NCBI GenBank assembly: GCA_026770585.1
Contig: MU647113.1
Span: 19,348-34,147, forward strand
Length of the DNA: 14,800 bases
Reading direction: 5' to 3'
Origin: Baffinella frigidus
Lineage: Eukaryota > Cryptophyceae > Cryptomonadales > Baffinellaceae
The notes beneath the pieces were generated by a model, which was not told the DNA's origin, searched no databases, and worked only from the letters and a program-made list of their open reading frames with translations. Below are positions 6,678 to 13,597 of this stretch, one piece after another (the first letter of the stretch is position 1; every line of letters starts with the position of its first letter). Both the position numbers and the translations under genes were made by a program.

Positions 6678-6738
6678 GGCCTTTATTGATACCAACACGC
6701 CCGCCTTGCATGCACCCCCACGGAGGTCACGTTTGAAC
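6678..6738 (+). repeat. Dispersed 60-bp repeat, copy 2
   Basis: GGCCTTTATTGATACCAACA then CGCCCGCCTTGCATGCACCC, aligned with 3856-3920. Here too it sits near family M sequence. Confidence 0.65.
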
Positions 6739-6768
6739 CGGACCCACGCAGGCTTGTTTTGAGAGTAC

Positions 6769-6832
6769 AGGGGTACCTCGCTCATAAGAAACTGCCCCCC
6801 CCCTAGGACCACCGTAGGGCCCTAGGCATAGG
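6769..6832. mobile_element. Family M half copy
   Basis: TACAGGGGTACCTCGCTCAT, the poly-C/CCTAGGACC block and TAGGGCCCTAGGCATAGGCA are intact. The element then stops at its centre and the right arm is absent. AT-richer sequence without a gene follows (6833-7010). Confidence 0.8.
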
Positions 6833-7010
6833 CATCGTTCAGAAGAATGTGTAGGGACCAGTAGGCGATGTGACCTACACATTGAAAATCGTTCGTCATA
6901 GAAACGTTACAATCGTGCGACTGACTTAACTTTGCATTGAAAAAAATGATCTTGCGTGTTCGTAATTGTGTAATAACAACGGATAACCTTGATTAAACGG
7001 ATAACCGTGA

Positions 7011-7272
7011 GGACTCAGGATTTACCCACAAAAACTCAGAATTCGGCCAGCAAGACTCAGGATTTAGTAAGAAAGACTCAGGATTCAGTCAGAAAGACTA
7101 AAGATTCAGTCGGAAAGACCCAGGATTCATTCAGAAAGACTAAGGATTCATTCAGAAAGATTCAGGGTTCATTCAGAAAGACTCAGGATTCAGTCAGAAA
7201 GACTCAGGATTTAGTCAAAAAGACTCAGGATTCAGTCAGAGGGACTCAGGATTCAGTCAGCGGGACTCGGGA
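7011..7272 (+). repeat. 21-bp minisatellite, about 12 units, encoding heptads
   Basis: The unit is GACTCAGGATTCAGTCAGAAA with substitutions but no indels that I can see over about 12 copies. In one frame it encodes TQDSVRK-type heptads, with variants such as TQDLVRK, TKDSFRK and TQDSVRG, and no stop from about 6989 to 7297. Conserved length with mostly frame-neutral changes could reflect a coiled-coil-like coding repeat. However, there is no ATG start in the run and no flanking gene, so a non-coding minisatellite is equally possible. Confidence 0.85.
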
Positions 7273-7387
7273 TAGAGTTTACAGGCACCTTGTGTAATAA
7301 AACAAACAATTCCCGGTAAAAACTGGTGTGTGAACTCAGAAACTGGCAGTAACCGCCAGTTTTATGGGTTGCGGACCTTGAACACTG

Positions 7388-7687
7388 ATGGCTCGCCTTC
7401 GCCTTGACTTGTCGGCCACACTACCTCGATCGAAAAAATTGACAGGTTTGTTCCAAGACAATTACTTTCCACTTATTTTAGCACCAGATCCATTTGATGG
7501 CGGCGGGAGAAATCCTTCCGGTTCCTACACGAAGTTACTAGTGGGAGCCCGTAACCATATACTTGTAAAGTCGCTTTCATCGTACAAATTTCAAATTCGA
7601 GCTAAACGCGATCCGAAAGCAAAAATGCTTTCTCTGCAGTCCTTTCTACGGAAGGGCGTGTCGTTGGCATATGTTGGGAGAAATTAA
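7388..7687 (+). CDS. Hypothetical 99-codon ORF
   Basis: ATG at 7388 opens a basic frame starting MARLRLDLSATLPRSKKL. Composition is more balanced than in the surrounding repeats, but no domain is recognised. Its last roughly 20 codons (LSLQSFLRKGVSLAYVG) lie in the left arm of the inverted-repeat element at 7628-8185, and the same peptide is encoded in the opposite arm on the minus strand. An 8-bp stem AAACTGGC/GCCAGTTT precedes it (7340-7362). It may be an exon, a transposon-borne frame or chance. Confidence 0.25.
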   Translation: MARLRLDLSATLPRSKKLTGLFQDNYFPLILAPDPFDGGGRNPSGSYTKLLVGARNHILVKSLSSYKFQIRAKRDPKAKMLSLQSFLRKGVSLAYVGRN

Positions 7688-8185
7688 AACCTAAAGGACC
7701 TAAAGGTTAATTTCAAACTCGAAACAGCTCCAATTTCTTTAATTCCCGAGGGCGACTTCACGAATCTATAGTTCGGGCTCCGACTCTGCAATTGAGTTTC
7801 ATTTACGCCCGGGTCGACTCTTGTCCGTATTGCAAAGTAAATCACGAAATCGGAAATGTGCCAGGATCTTTAGATGCACGCGACGGCCGGGGTTCTTGGT
7901 TCTTGGTTCTTGGTGCTTGGTTCTTGGTTCTTGGAGGGGAAACATATTTGTTTTGTTTAGGCACGACCGCACACGAGTCAGGATGGTGGGGGGGGAACCC
8001 CCCCCCCTGCGCTGCGCGATGGTCTTGACGCGCCCGCGGTGGTCCGCCCCCGCCGCCGCGAGGGCCGCTGCGTCGAGGCGAAAGCGAGGTTTAATAAATT
8101 GACAAACACGCCGTAGGTCCTTTAGGTTTTAAATGCTCCCAACATATGCCAACGACACGCCCTTCCGTAGAAAGGACTGCAGAGA
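7628..8185. mobile_element. Composite interval bounded by about 70-bp inverted repeats
   Basis: 7628-7702 and 8114-8185 are inverted copies (CTTTCTCTGCAG, CTTTCTACGGAAGGGCGTGT, CGTTGGCATATGTTGGGAG, CCTAAAGGACCTA). The CTCCCAACATA and TAGGTCCTTTAGGTT parts resemble family R, so these may be two converging R-related repeats rather than one element. The interior holds the TTCTTGG tract and a G8-AA-C8 stem at 7988-8005, but no transposase. Confidence 0.7.
7893..7935 (+). repeat. Heptamer tandem repeat TTCTTGG
   Basis: About six units of TTCTTGG, one as TGCTTGG. It is 7 bp like the telomere unit but of unrelated sequence. Confidence 0.9.
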
Positions 8186-8307
8186 AAGAGGAGAAAAGCA
8201 CAGAGAAAGAGGAGAAAAGCTACCGAAACACCTGATTTTGCCTGTCGTCCCGATTTTTTTCACAGGGGCCCAATCGGTACTACAGAACCCTTCTACTCCA
8301 ATCCTGA

Positions 8308-8370
8308 CGAAGGAAGGGAAGAACCCTGGCAACCCCGGTTCTCGAGAAATAAGTTCACGCCGCTGTTCGA
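8308..8370 (+). repeat. Copy of the ankyrin-gene leader sequence
   Basis: GAAGGAAGGGAAGAACCC, CCCCGGTTCTCGAGAAA and CACGCCGCTGTTCGA align with 9607-9673, just upstream of the ankyrin ATG. The sequence beyond 8371 is not an ankyrin start. It suggests a duplicated 5' region. Confidence 0.6.
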
Positions 8371-8567
8371 CAGTGTTCTCGATCTGCATGGGCACGGAGG
8401 TACCAGACACATTCCTGTTTACTCCGGCCAGGCAGCGGCCCCAGCGCTAGGGGCGGCGGCGGCAGCAGCAGAGCGTCGGATGCTTCGGTGCCCCTGTCTC
8501 CACGGGGTGCCGAATCGCCGGGACGAAACCTGATGGTTGGCTGACAGCCGCTGCCTCTTCTTGACAG

Positions 8568-8634
8568 GGCGAGGAGGGTGTTTGAGCGCCCATCACCAGC
8601 ACCTGCACCGCACCTGGTCGGGGCAACAACCGGG
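8568..8634 (+). other. Candidate internal exon
   Basis: A pyrimidine-rich acceptor, CTGCCTCTTCTTGACAG, ends at 8567 and a good donor, GGG|GTAAGC, lies at 8635. The 67 bases between are open in one frame (RRVFERPSPAPAPHLV...). No family is recognised, and the rest of 8371-8729 has no other support for a gene. Confidence 0.3.
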
Positions 8635-8729
8635 GTAAGCGTCCGCTCCTGGCGTTCAGCGCTGACTCTCGTGACGATGTCTTTGAATCGAGTTTTTGTC
8701 AGATGGTATCAATGGGCGTGGAAGGAACG

Positions 8730-8879
8730 TCTAGCTCTGCCCCGGTCGGCAAGGCTGACTATTCCTAAGTTCTAAAAGTTGACATGCTGGGTTTGCGGTG
8801 CAAATACGTCACCTTTAGGGCGTGAAAAAGCCCAGGCCCACCAAAATGGCGAGACCAAATAGACTGAGGCAGAGCTAGA
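8730..8879 (+). mobile_element. Family D short inverted-repeat element, best copy
   Basis: Begins TCTAGCTCTGCCCCGGTC and ends GACTGAGGCAGAGCTAGA; the ends are inverted repeats with two mismatches over 18 bases. The middle carries AAGTTGACATGCTGGGTTTG and GGCGAGACCAAATAGACTG. At 150 bp with no frame it is MITE-like. Confidence 0.75.
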
Positions 8880-9152
8880 ACTGTGCCATTCAGAACCCCC
8901 CCGCCCCGTTCGCGAGGAGGGTTTGCGTTGGGGAAACGCTGCTCCTCTTGTCGTATGCCCCAATCCCTAAACCCTAAAATGCGTTGGCCCTCAGTACTGT
9001 AGAAACAATCTTGGTAAAAAATCAACTTTTGGGGTTTCAGTTCCAGAGCACAATTCGAGCCACTTCCAGGGGCTAGTGGCCTATGACCAACGTACGAGCG
9101 GTGCGTGACCTTATTTACAGAAACTAAAACAAGGTTATCTGTTGGGTGGCCC
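8880..9152. other. No recognised gene
   Basis: Contains a two-unit telomere-like piece (CCCTAAACCCTAAAA) near 8965-8979. A 140-codon minus-strand frame spans this region and family D and has no domain. Confidence 0.4.
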
Positions 9153-9267
9153 CGAACCCTATACCCTGAACCCTCAACCCTATACACCCTACACCCTAAA
9201 CCCTAAACCCTGAACCCTAAACCCTGAACCCTAAACCCTGAACCCTAAACCCTGAACCCCAACCCCG
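9153..9267 (+). repeat. Interstitial telomere-like array
   Basis: Alternating CCCTAAA and CCCTGAA units, with CCCTATA and CCCTACA at the left edge. It ends AACCCCGAAG, so an AG closes it at 9269-9270. A GT occurs at 9134-9135. No exon is identified on either side. Confidence 0.9.
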
Positions 9268-9305
9268 AAGCGGGTGAAGCAGGTGCACTACGGGCTAGAA
9301 CCGTT

Positions 9306-9457
9306 CTTATCTCAGAAAACGAGTTCTAAAACTCATTTTCTTAAGTCAATTCCCCTACAAATTCGTCAACTTGTTCTTTACTCTCCGCATAAGTTGACAA
9401 ATTTGTAGAGGAGTTAACTTAAGAAAACGAGTTTTAGAACTCGTTTTCTGAGATAAG
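9306..9457. mobile_element. 152-bp near-perfect hairpin element
   Basis: 67-bp arms at 9306-9372 and 9391-9457 are inverted repeats with only about four mismatches around an 18-bp loop. The ends are CTTATCTCAGAAAACGAGTT. Low divergence suggests recent insertion or selection on pairing. It lies about 220 bp upstream of the ankyrin ATG. Confidence 0.9.
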
Positions 9458-9471
9458 TTCTGCGGTGAGCA

Positions 9472-9580
9472 GAACGGACTCTGAGAGCCTCCTCGTCCTT
9501 GGCAATGAAACCCTCAACCCTCAACCCTCAACCCTCAACCCTAGAGGGGGCGAGCGTTGCGTGCGAAAAGCCAGCGCCCG
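9472..9580 (+). pseudogene. Ankyrin fragment split by a short telomere-like array
   Basis: AGGGGGCGAGCGTTGCGTGC at 9545-9564 repeats ankyrin exon 3 (10727-10746) exactly and reads EGASVACEK. The array CCCTCAA x5 at 9508-9543 precedes it and ends CCCTAG. Before the array, GAGAGCCTCCTCGTCCTTG reads ESLLVL. A GC...AG excision at 9502-9544 would give ESLLVL-EGASVACEK, a normal ankyrin second helix. Forty-three bases is short for an intron, so this may be a relic. Confidence 0.5.
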
Positions 9581-9679
9581 GGCGCTGGCTGGAAGGAAGG
9601 GACGGTTGGAAGGAAGGGACGAACCCCGACACCCCCGGTTCTCGCGAAAGACGTCCACGCCGCTATTCGAGGTTTGGAA
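9570..9679 (+). promoter_or_regulatory. Probable leader of the ankyrin gene
   Basis: Holds a perfect 20-bp palindrome (9570-9589, GCCAGCGCCC plus its complement) and a 16-17 bp tandem pair, GGAAGGAAGGGACG (about 9590-9622). It also holds the segment duplicated at 8308-8370. No TATA-type box is evident. The role is inferred from position only. Confidence 0.3.
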
Positions 9680-11451
9680 ATGGAGACTCCCCCCGCGCTC
9701 TGGACCGCGGCGGCGTTTGGCCGGACAGATGAGGCGTTGCAGTTGCTCGGTAAACCCTAAACCCTAAACCTTAAACCCTAAACCCTAAAGCCTAAAGCCT
9801 AAACCCTAAACCCTAAACCCTGAACCCTAAACCCGAAACCCGAAACCCGAAACCCGGAACCCGAACCCCTAAACCCGAACCCCTCAACCCTAAACCCTGA
9901 ACCCTACACCCTACACCCTAGCGGACGGCATCACAGACATCGAGGAGAAAGGCGGTCCGACGGAATGCACACCCCTCCACGCCGCTGCGAGCCAGGGTCA
10001 ATCCCTTTGGGTCCTTTAGGTTCTTTTAACTCCCACTTAAGGCGGACGCTGGAACTGGTTCTGCAGAAAGACCCTGTTTCCTTTCGGATCGTGGAATGCA
10101 CACCCCTCCACGCCTCTGCGAGCCAGGGTCAATCCCTTTAAGGTCTTTTTAGGTTCTTTCAACTCCCACCATAGGTCAATCCCTTCTCCGATGCTGTCCG
10201 CCTTCTCCGATGCTTCCTGCCTGATGCGGAACATGCCGCGATCCTTTGTACAGGGGGGCTTGATGTGATCCGAAAGGAAGCATGGCCTTTCTACAGAACA
10301 AGTTCCGGTGTCCACCTATGTTGGGAGCGCGAAAAACCTGAAGGACCTAAAGGATGCGAGGGGTTCGTCCTTGTGTTATCCTTCACATGTCCCTTTAGAG
10401 ATCACCTTTCAACCGGTTCTGCTGAGACCCCCTGCACCGGGAGGTTTGGAACAGCCTCACGGACAGGCCGCAGGTCGAGACTCCTTTAGGTCATTTAGGT
10501 TTTGTTAACTCCCACTATAGGCGGACGCTGGAACTGGTTCTGCAGAAAGACCTTTCGGATATTATCAAGCCCCCCGAAAACCCCAGCCTCAAACCCGAAA
10601 CCCGGATCCCGGAACCGCGCTCCCTTCACACGCCCCATCCCGGTCGACCCTACACAAAACCTCAACCCTCAGCCCTGAACCCGGAAGCAGGGCATGAGGG
10701 GGTGGTGGTGATGCTGATTGAGGAGGGGGCGAGCGTTGCGTGCGAAAACGCCGACGGTGCGACGCCGCTGCATCACGCTTCGCGAGATGGCCACGAGTCA
10801 AACCCTACACCCCAAACCCTAAACCCTGAACCCTAAACCCTAAACCCTAAACCCTGCACCCTACACCCTAAACCCTAAACCTTAAACCCTAAACCCTGAA
10901 CCTCAAACCCTAGACTCTAAACCCTAAACCCTAAATCTCAACCCTAAACCCTAAACCCTAAACCCTACACCCTAAACCCTAAACCCTGAACCCTAAATCA
11001 TAAACCCTAAACCCTAAACCCCAAACCCTAAACCCCAAACCCTAAACCCTAAACCCTAAGTCCTAAACCCCAAACCCCAAAACCTGAACCCCCAACGCAG
11101 CGCGGTCGTTCCGGTGCTTCTCGAGCATGGTGCGGAGGTGTCTGCCAAGGATAACGACGGCGTGACGCCGCTGCATTACGCGGCATCCGGCGGCCAGGTT
11201 AGGTTAATTATGCAAGATTAATAATGGAAAATCGTTGAATTTAATGAAGTTGGGTAATGAAAATTACTACGCCGAAGGCTCATACTAGTAATAGTAAAGG
11301 AATTGTGTAGTGATTTTCCTTCTGGCGGCCAGGTGGCGATGCCTCTTGATGCACCCTAAACCCTAAAACCTGAACCCTAAACCCTAAACCCTAAACCCTA
11401 AACCTTGAACCCTAAACCCTAAACCCTAAACCCTAAACACTAAACACTAAT

Positions 11452-11501
<50 letters not shown>

Positions 11502-11502
11502 C

Positions 11503-11548
<46 letters not shown>

Positions 11549-12940
11549 ACCATTACGCACCATCAGGTCGCGGTGGCGAATCTCCTCCTAGAACACAGAG
11601 CCATTCGAGTTTCTTGGTACCAATTCAAAACAACAGCCATCGAAAAGTCTTGCAACTGCGATTTGGTTCGCTTCAAGGGCCGAAAAGGCATCCAGAGCTG
11701 AACGCTTCCGTAACGAAGGTGGCGGTGGCACATCTCCTTCTTGAACACAACGCCGACTTTTCGGCCAGGACAAACATCGGGGCGACGTCGCTGCATTACG
11801 CTGCCGTACACCCTAAACGCTAAACCCAATCCCTAATCCCCAATCCCCAAACCCTCATCCCTAAACCCGAACCCCTGAGCCCTAAACCCTAAACCCTAAA
11901 CTTTAAACCCTCAACCCGAAACCCAAACCCTACACCCTTCACCCTACACAATAAACCCTAAACCCTGAACCCAAACCCTAAACCCGAACCCCTGACCCCT
12001 AAACCCCAACCCCCAAAACCCAAACCCCCAACCCCCAACCCTCATCCCCAAACCCCAAACCCTAAACCCCAAACTAGGTCAAGGGGCACGAGGCGGTCGC
12101 GCGGCTGCTGATCGAGCACGGGGCGGACGTCGCGGCCAAGTCGAACAGTGGAGGGACCCCGCTGCATGGCGCCGCAGGCAACCCTCAGCCCTCAACCCTC
12201 AACCCTCAGCTCTCAACCCTCCTCAACCCTCGGCCCTCCTCAACCCTCAGCCCTCAGCCCTCCTCAGCCCTCAACCCTCAGCCCTCCTCAGCCCTCAACC
12301 CCCAGTCATCCCCAGCCCTCAACGCTCAGCCCTCATCAATCCTCAACCTTCAGCCCTCCTCAGCCCTCAACCCTGAGTCCTCAACCCTCAACCCTCAGCC
12401 CTCAGCCCTCCTCAACCCTCAGCCCTTGGCCCTCATCAACCCTCAACCCTCAGCCCTCTTCAACCCTCAACCCTGAGTTCTCAACCCTCAGCCCTCAGCC
12501 ATTTTCAACCCTCAACCCTCAACCCCTCAGCCTTCAGCCCTCAGCCCTCAACCCTCAACCCTCAACCCTCAACCCTAGCAGGCAAGGGTCGCGAGGCGGT
12601 CGTGAACCTCCTGCTGGACAAGGGGGCTGATGTTTCGGCAAAGAGTAACAACGGATGGACGCCGCTGCACGTAGCGGCAGGCCTCGGGCACGAGGTTGTC
12701 GTGCGGCTTCTGCTTGACAGGGGCGCGGACGTGTCGGCAACGAACAAAGACGCCAAGACTCCGGAGGACGTGGCGAGCGCCCAGCAGCGCCTTCGGATCG
12801 CAGCGATTCTCAAGGCAGAGGCACGGCGCAGGGCCCAGTGCGAGGCGTTTGCCATGGGGCATCAGGAGCGGCTAGGGGCGGGATCGCGGGTGAGGTGGCT
12901 TGATGCGGGGGTGGTGCGGATGGTGCTGGAGCACGTGTGA
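9680..12940 (+). CDS. Ankyrin-repeat protein, seven exons, 297 codons
   Basis: Exons: 9680-9749, 9922-9996, 10691-10796, 11101-11197, 11719-11805, 12078-12177 and 12582-12940 (TGA at 12938). The spliced length is 894 bases, in frame throughout. The ATG at 9680 opens METPPALWTAAAFGRTDEAL. T-P-L-H or its variant falls at residues 40, 73, 106, 139 (TSLH), 172, 205 and 238 (TPED), exactly 33 apart, the ankyrin period. Most repeats have the G-A-D-V-S-A-type turn. After about residue 245 a basic, helical tail ends in WLDAGVVRMVLEHV and is not ankyrin. Ankyrin arrays are protein-binding scaffolds; the partner is unknown. Introns 2-6 all interrupt 6-11 residues after the repeat's first Thr. The gene model is inferred from sequence. 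The weakest junction is 11197/11719, where two other partial repeat starts compete; the start codon is also uncertain because an ankyrin fragment lies upstream. Confidence 0.85.
9750..9921 (+). other. Ankyrin intron 1: telomere-repeat intron, GT-AG
   Basis: 172 bases from GTAAACCCTAAACCC to CACCCTAG, made almost wholly of CCCTAAA, CCTAAAG, CCCGAAA and CCCTACA units. Splicing joins CTC G to CG GAC as CTC GCG GAC (L-A-D) and links the first helix of repeat 1 to the rest of the repeat. Both splice sites lie within, or one base outside, the repeat sequence. Confidence 0.85.
10007..10090 (+). repeat. Family R dispersed repeat, copy 3
   Basis: GGGTCCTTTAGGTTCTTTTA through GGCGGACGCTGGAACTGGTT to CCTTTCGGATC. 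It lies between the two exon 2 copies. Confidence 0.8.
10092..10131 (+). pseudogene. Intronic duplicate of ankyrin exon 2 end
   Basis: GGAATGCACACCCCTCCACG, CTCTGCGAGCCAGG and GTCAATCCC repeat 9962-10002 with one substitution (GCCGCT to GCCTCT, Ala to Ser). The offset is about 130 bases. A short R piece follows both copies, so exon end plus R sequence was duplicated as a unit. Confidence 0.8.
10252..10355 (-). repeat. Family R dispersed repeat, inverted copy
   Basis: Minus strand: CCTTTAGGTCCTTCAGGTTT, CTCCCAACATAGGTGGACAC, TTCCTTTCGGATCACATCAA and GCCCCCC. It is full length and antisense to its neighbours at 10007 and 10479. Confidence 0.8.
10479..10575 (+). repeat. Family R dispersed repeat, copy 6
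   Basis: GACTCCTTTAGGTCATTTAG through CTCCCACTATAGGCGGACGC to AGACCTTTCGGATATTATCA then AGCCCCCC, with a deletion before TTTCGG compared with copy 2. Confidence 0.8.
10797..11100 (+). other. Ankyrin intron 3: telomere-repeat intron, GT-AG
   Basis: 304 bases from GTCAAACCCTACACC to CCCCAACGCAG; everything between is CCCTAAA-type units and variants. Splicing joins CAC GA to C GCG as His-Asp-Ala and puts the next T-P-L-H exactly 33 residues on. Confidence 0.85.
11200..11323. mobile_element. Introner-like insertion flanked by 11-bp direct repeats
   Basis: GGCGGCCAGGT occurs at 11189-11199 and 11324-11334. The first copy is ankyrin coding sequence (Gly-Gly-Gln) and the second restores the same sequence after the insertion. 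Each copy contains AG|GT, so the duplication itself supplies a donor and an acceptor. The insert is partly palindromic: GAAAATTACTACGCC inward on + and GAAAATCACTACACA inward on -. Confidence 0.65.
11551..11605 (+). pseudogene. Ankyrin fragment with a frame break
   Basis: CATTACGCACC matches the L-H-Y-A segment, and GTGGCGAATCTCCTCCTAGA reads VANLLLE, but the two are in different frames. It resembles the start of exon 5 (GTGGCGGTGGCACATCTCCT) and is probably a decayed duplicate. Confidence 0.6.
11806..12077 (+). other. Ankyrin intron 5: telomere-repeat intron, GT-AG
   Basis: 272 bases from GTACACCCTAAACGC to CCCCAAACTAG. The unit is heavily varied (CCCGAAC, CCCCAAC, CCCTCAT, CCCTTCA). Splicing is phase 0 between GCC and GTC (A-A|V-K-G-H). 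Confidence 0.85.
12178..12581 (+). other. Ankyrin intron 6: CCCTCAA/CCCTCAGCC array intron, GC-AG
   Basis: 404 bases from GCAACCCTCAGCC to CCCTAGCAG. GCAGGCAA is present at both edges (12174-12181 and 12578-12585), and removing one copy plus the array restores GCA GGC AAG GGT (A-G-K-G). The array mixes CCCTCAA and CCCTCAG units, many with CCTCAGCCCTC steps. It can be read through as a PQPSTLS-type repeat, but that reading loses the ankyrin frame. Confidence 0.8.
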
Positions 12941-13015
12941 AGGTCGCGAGAGCGCGCAGCCGTCGCTGCCTCGAGACCGCTGTGCATCAGTCGAGCGGTG
13001 TGGGCTTTAGAGCGC

Positions 13016-13068
<53 letters not shown>

Positions 13069-13077
13069 TGTTGTAGT
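13016..13077 (+). repeat. (AGT)n trinucleotide tract
   Basis: About 17 AGT units, ending with TTG and TTGTAGTA variants. It lies 75 bases after the ankyrin stop codon, so it may be in the 3' UTR. Confidence 0.95.
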
Positions 13078-13115
13078 ACACTGTGGACGGTCAACGCGGG
13101 CGATTCCTACGCGTC

Positions 13116-13234
13116 AAGAGAGAGCGAGAGAGCGCGAGAGCGCGCGATAGAGAGAGCGAACGAGAGAGAGCGAGAGAGAGAGCCAGAGAGAGAGAGAAGG
13201 CGCCAAGAGAGACAGAGAGAGAAAGAGAGAGAAA
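13116..13234 (+). repeat. GA-rich microsatellite
   Basis: GAGA with GCGA, CAGA and AAAG interruptions, followed by CTCTCCGCGGCC. It parallels the tract at 609-769. Frames rich in Arg and Glu through it are products of composition. Confidence 0.9.
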
Positions 13235-13321
13235 GCGTCTCTCCCTGCACTGCACCCCCCTCTCCGCGGCCGTGCCACGAGCTCAATGAACGAAGCGTTC
13301 TCCGATCGGTCGTGGCAGCTA

Positions 13322-13446
13322 CAGGGGTACCTCGCTTATAATAAAACGCCCCTCCCAGGACCCTACAGTGTACAACATGCCTATGCCTAGGGCCCTGTGG
13401 TCATCCTAAGGGGGGGGGGCGGTTTCTTATGAGCGAGGTACCCCTG
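13322..13446. mobile_element. Family M palindromic MITE, copy 8
   Basis: CAGGGGTACCTCGCTTATAA to TTTCTTATGAGCGAGGTACC then CCTG. Flanks are GCTA and TAGC, so both sides have TA and the flanks extend the palindrome. Confidence 0.9.
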
Positions 13447-13483
13447 TAGCCTCCCGTCCTCAATAAAGCAACTCTTTCTCTAC

Positions 13484-13550
13484 CAACCCCCCCTAGGACC
13501 CTACTGCAGTAGGCCTACGCCTAGGGCCCTAGGGTGTACCCCCCTGTACC
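13484..13550. mobile_element. Family M core fragment
   Basis: CCCCCCCTAGGACCCTACTG, then CAGTAGGCCTACGCCTAGGG and CCCTAGGG match the element's centre. The terminal repeats are missing apart from a CCCCCTGTA stub at the right. Confidence 0.6.
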
Positions 13551-13597
13551 CACATGTCCCGTGCGCGTTGCCCTCTTCGTAGCGCGAGAGACCTTTA

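Larger units (their letters stand above)
9997..10690 (+). other. Ankyrin intron 2: mixed repeat intron, GT-AG
   Basis: Donor GTCAATCC, acceptor GGAAGCAG. Splicing joins CAG G to GG CAT as Q-G-H. The intron contains three main family R copies (one inverted), a duplicate of exon 2 with its donor (10092-10131), a doubled CTTCTCCGATGCT and weak telomere-like units near the 3' end. Confidence 0.75.
11198..11718 (+). other. Ankyrin intron 4: mixed, with an insertion, a telomere-like array and repeat relics
   Basis: Donor GTTAGG, acceptor CGTAACGAAG. Joining CAG to GTG keeps frame and the 33-residue period. The intron contains a 124-bp insertion (11200-11323), a stub GTGGCGATGCCTCTTGATGC (11333-11352), a CCCTAAA then CCCTCAA array (11351-11550) and a frame-broken ankyrin fragment (11551-11605). 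An alternative first step, a 135-base GT-AG intron at 11198-11332, cannot be excluded. Confidence 0.6.

Noticed and set aside
12148-12630. 160-codon frame rich in P-Q-P-S-T-L-S
   Set aside because: It is the intron 6 array read through. The ankyrin frame and 33-residue period are restored only if the array is removed.
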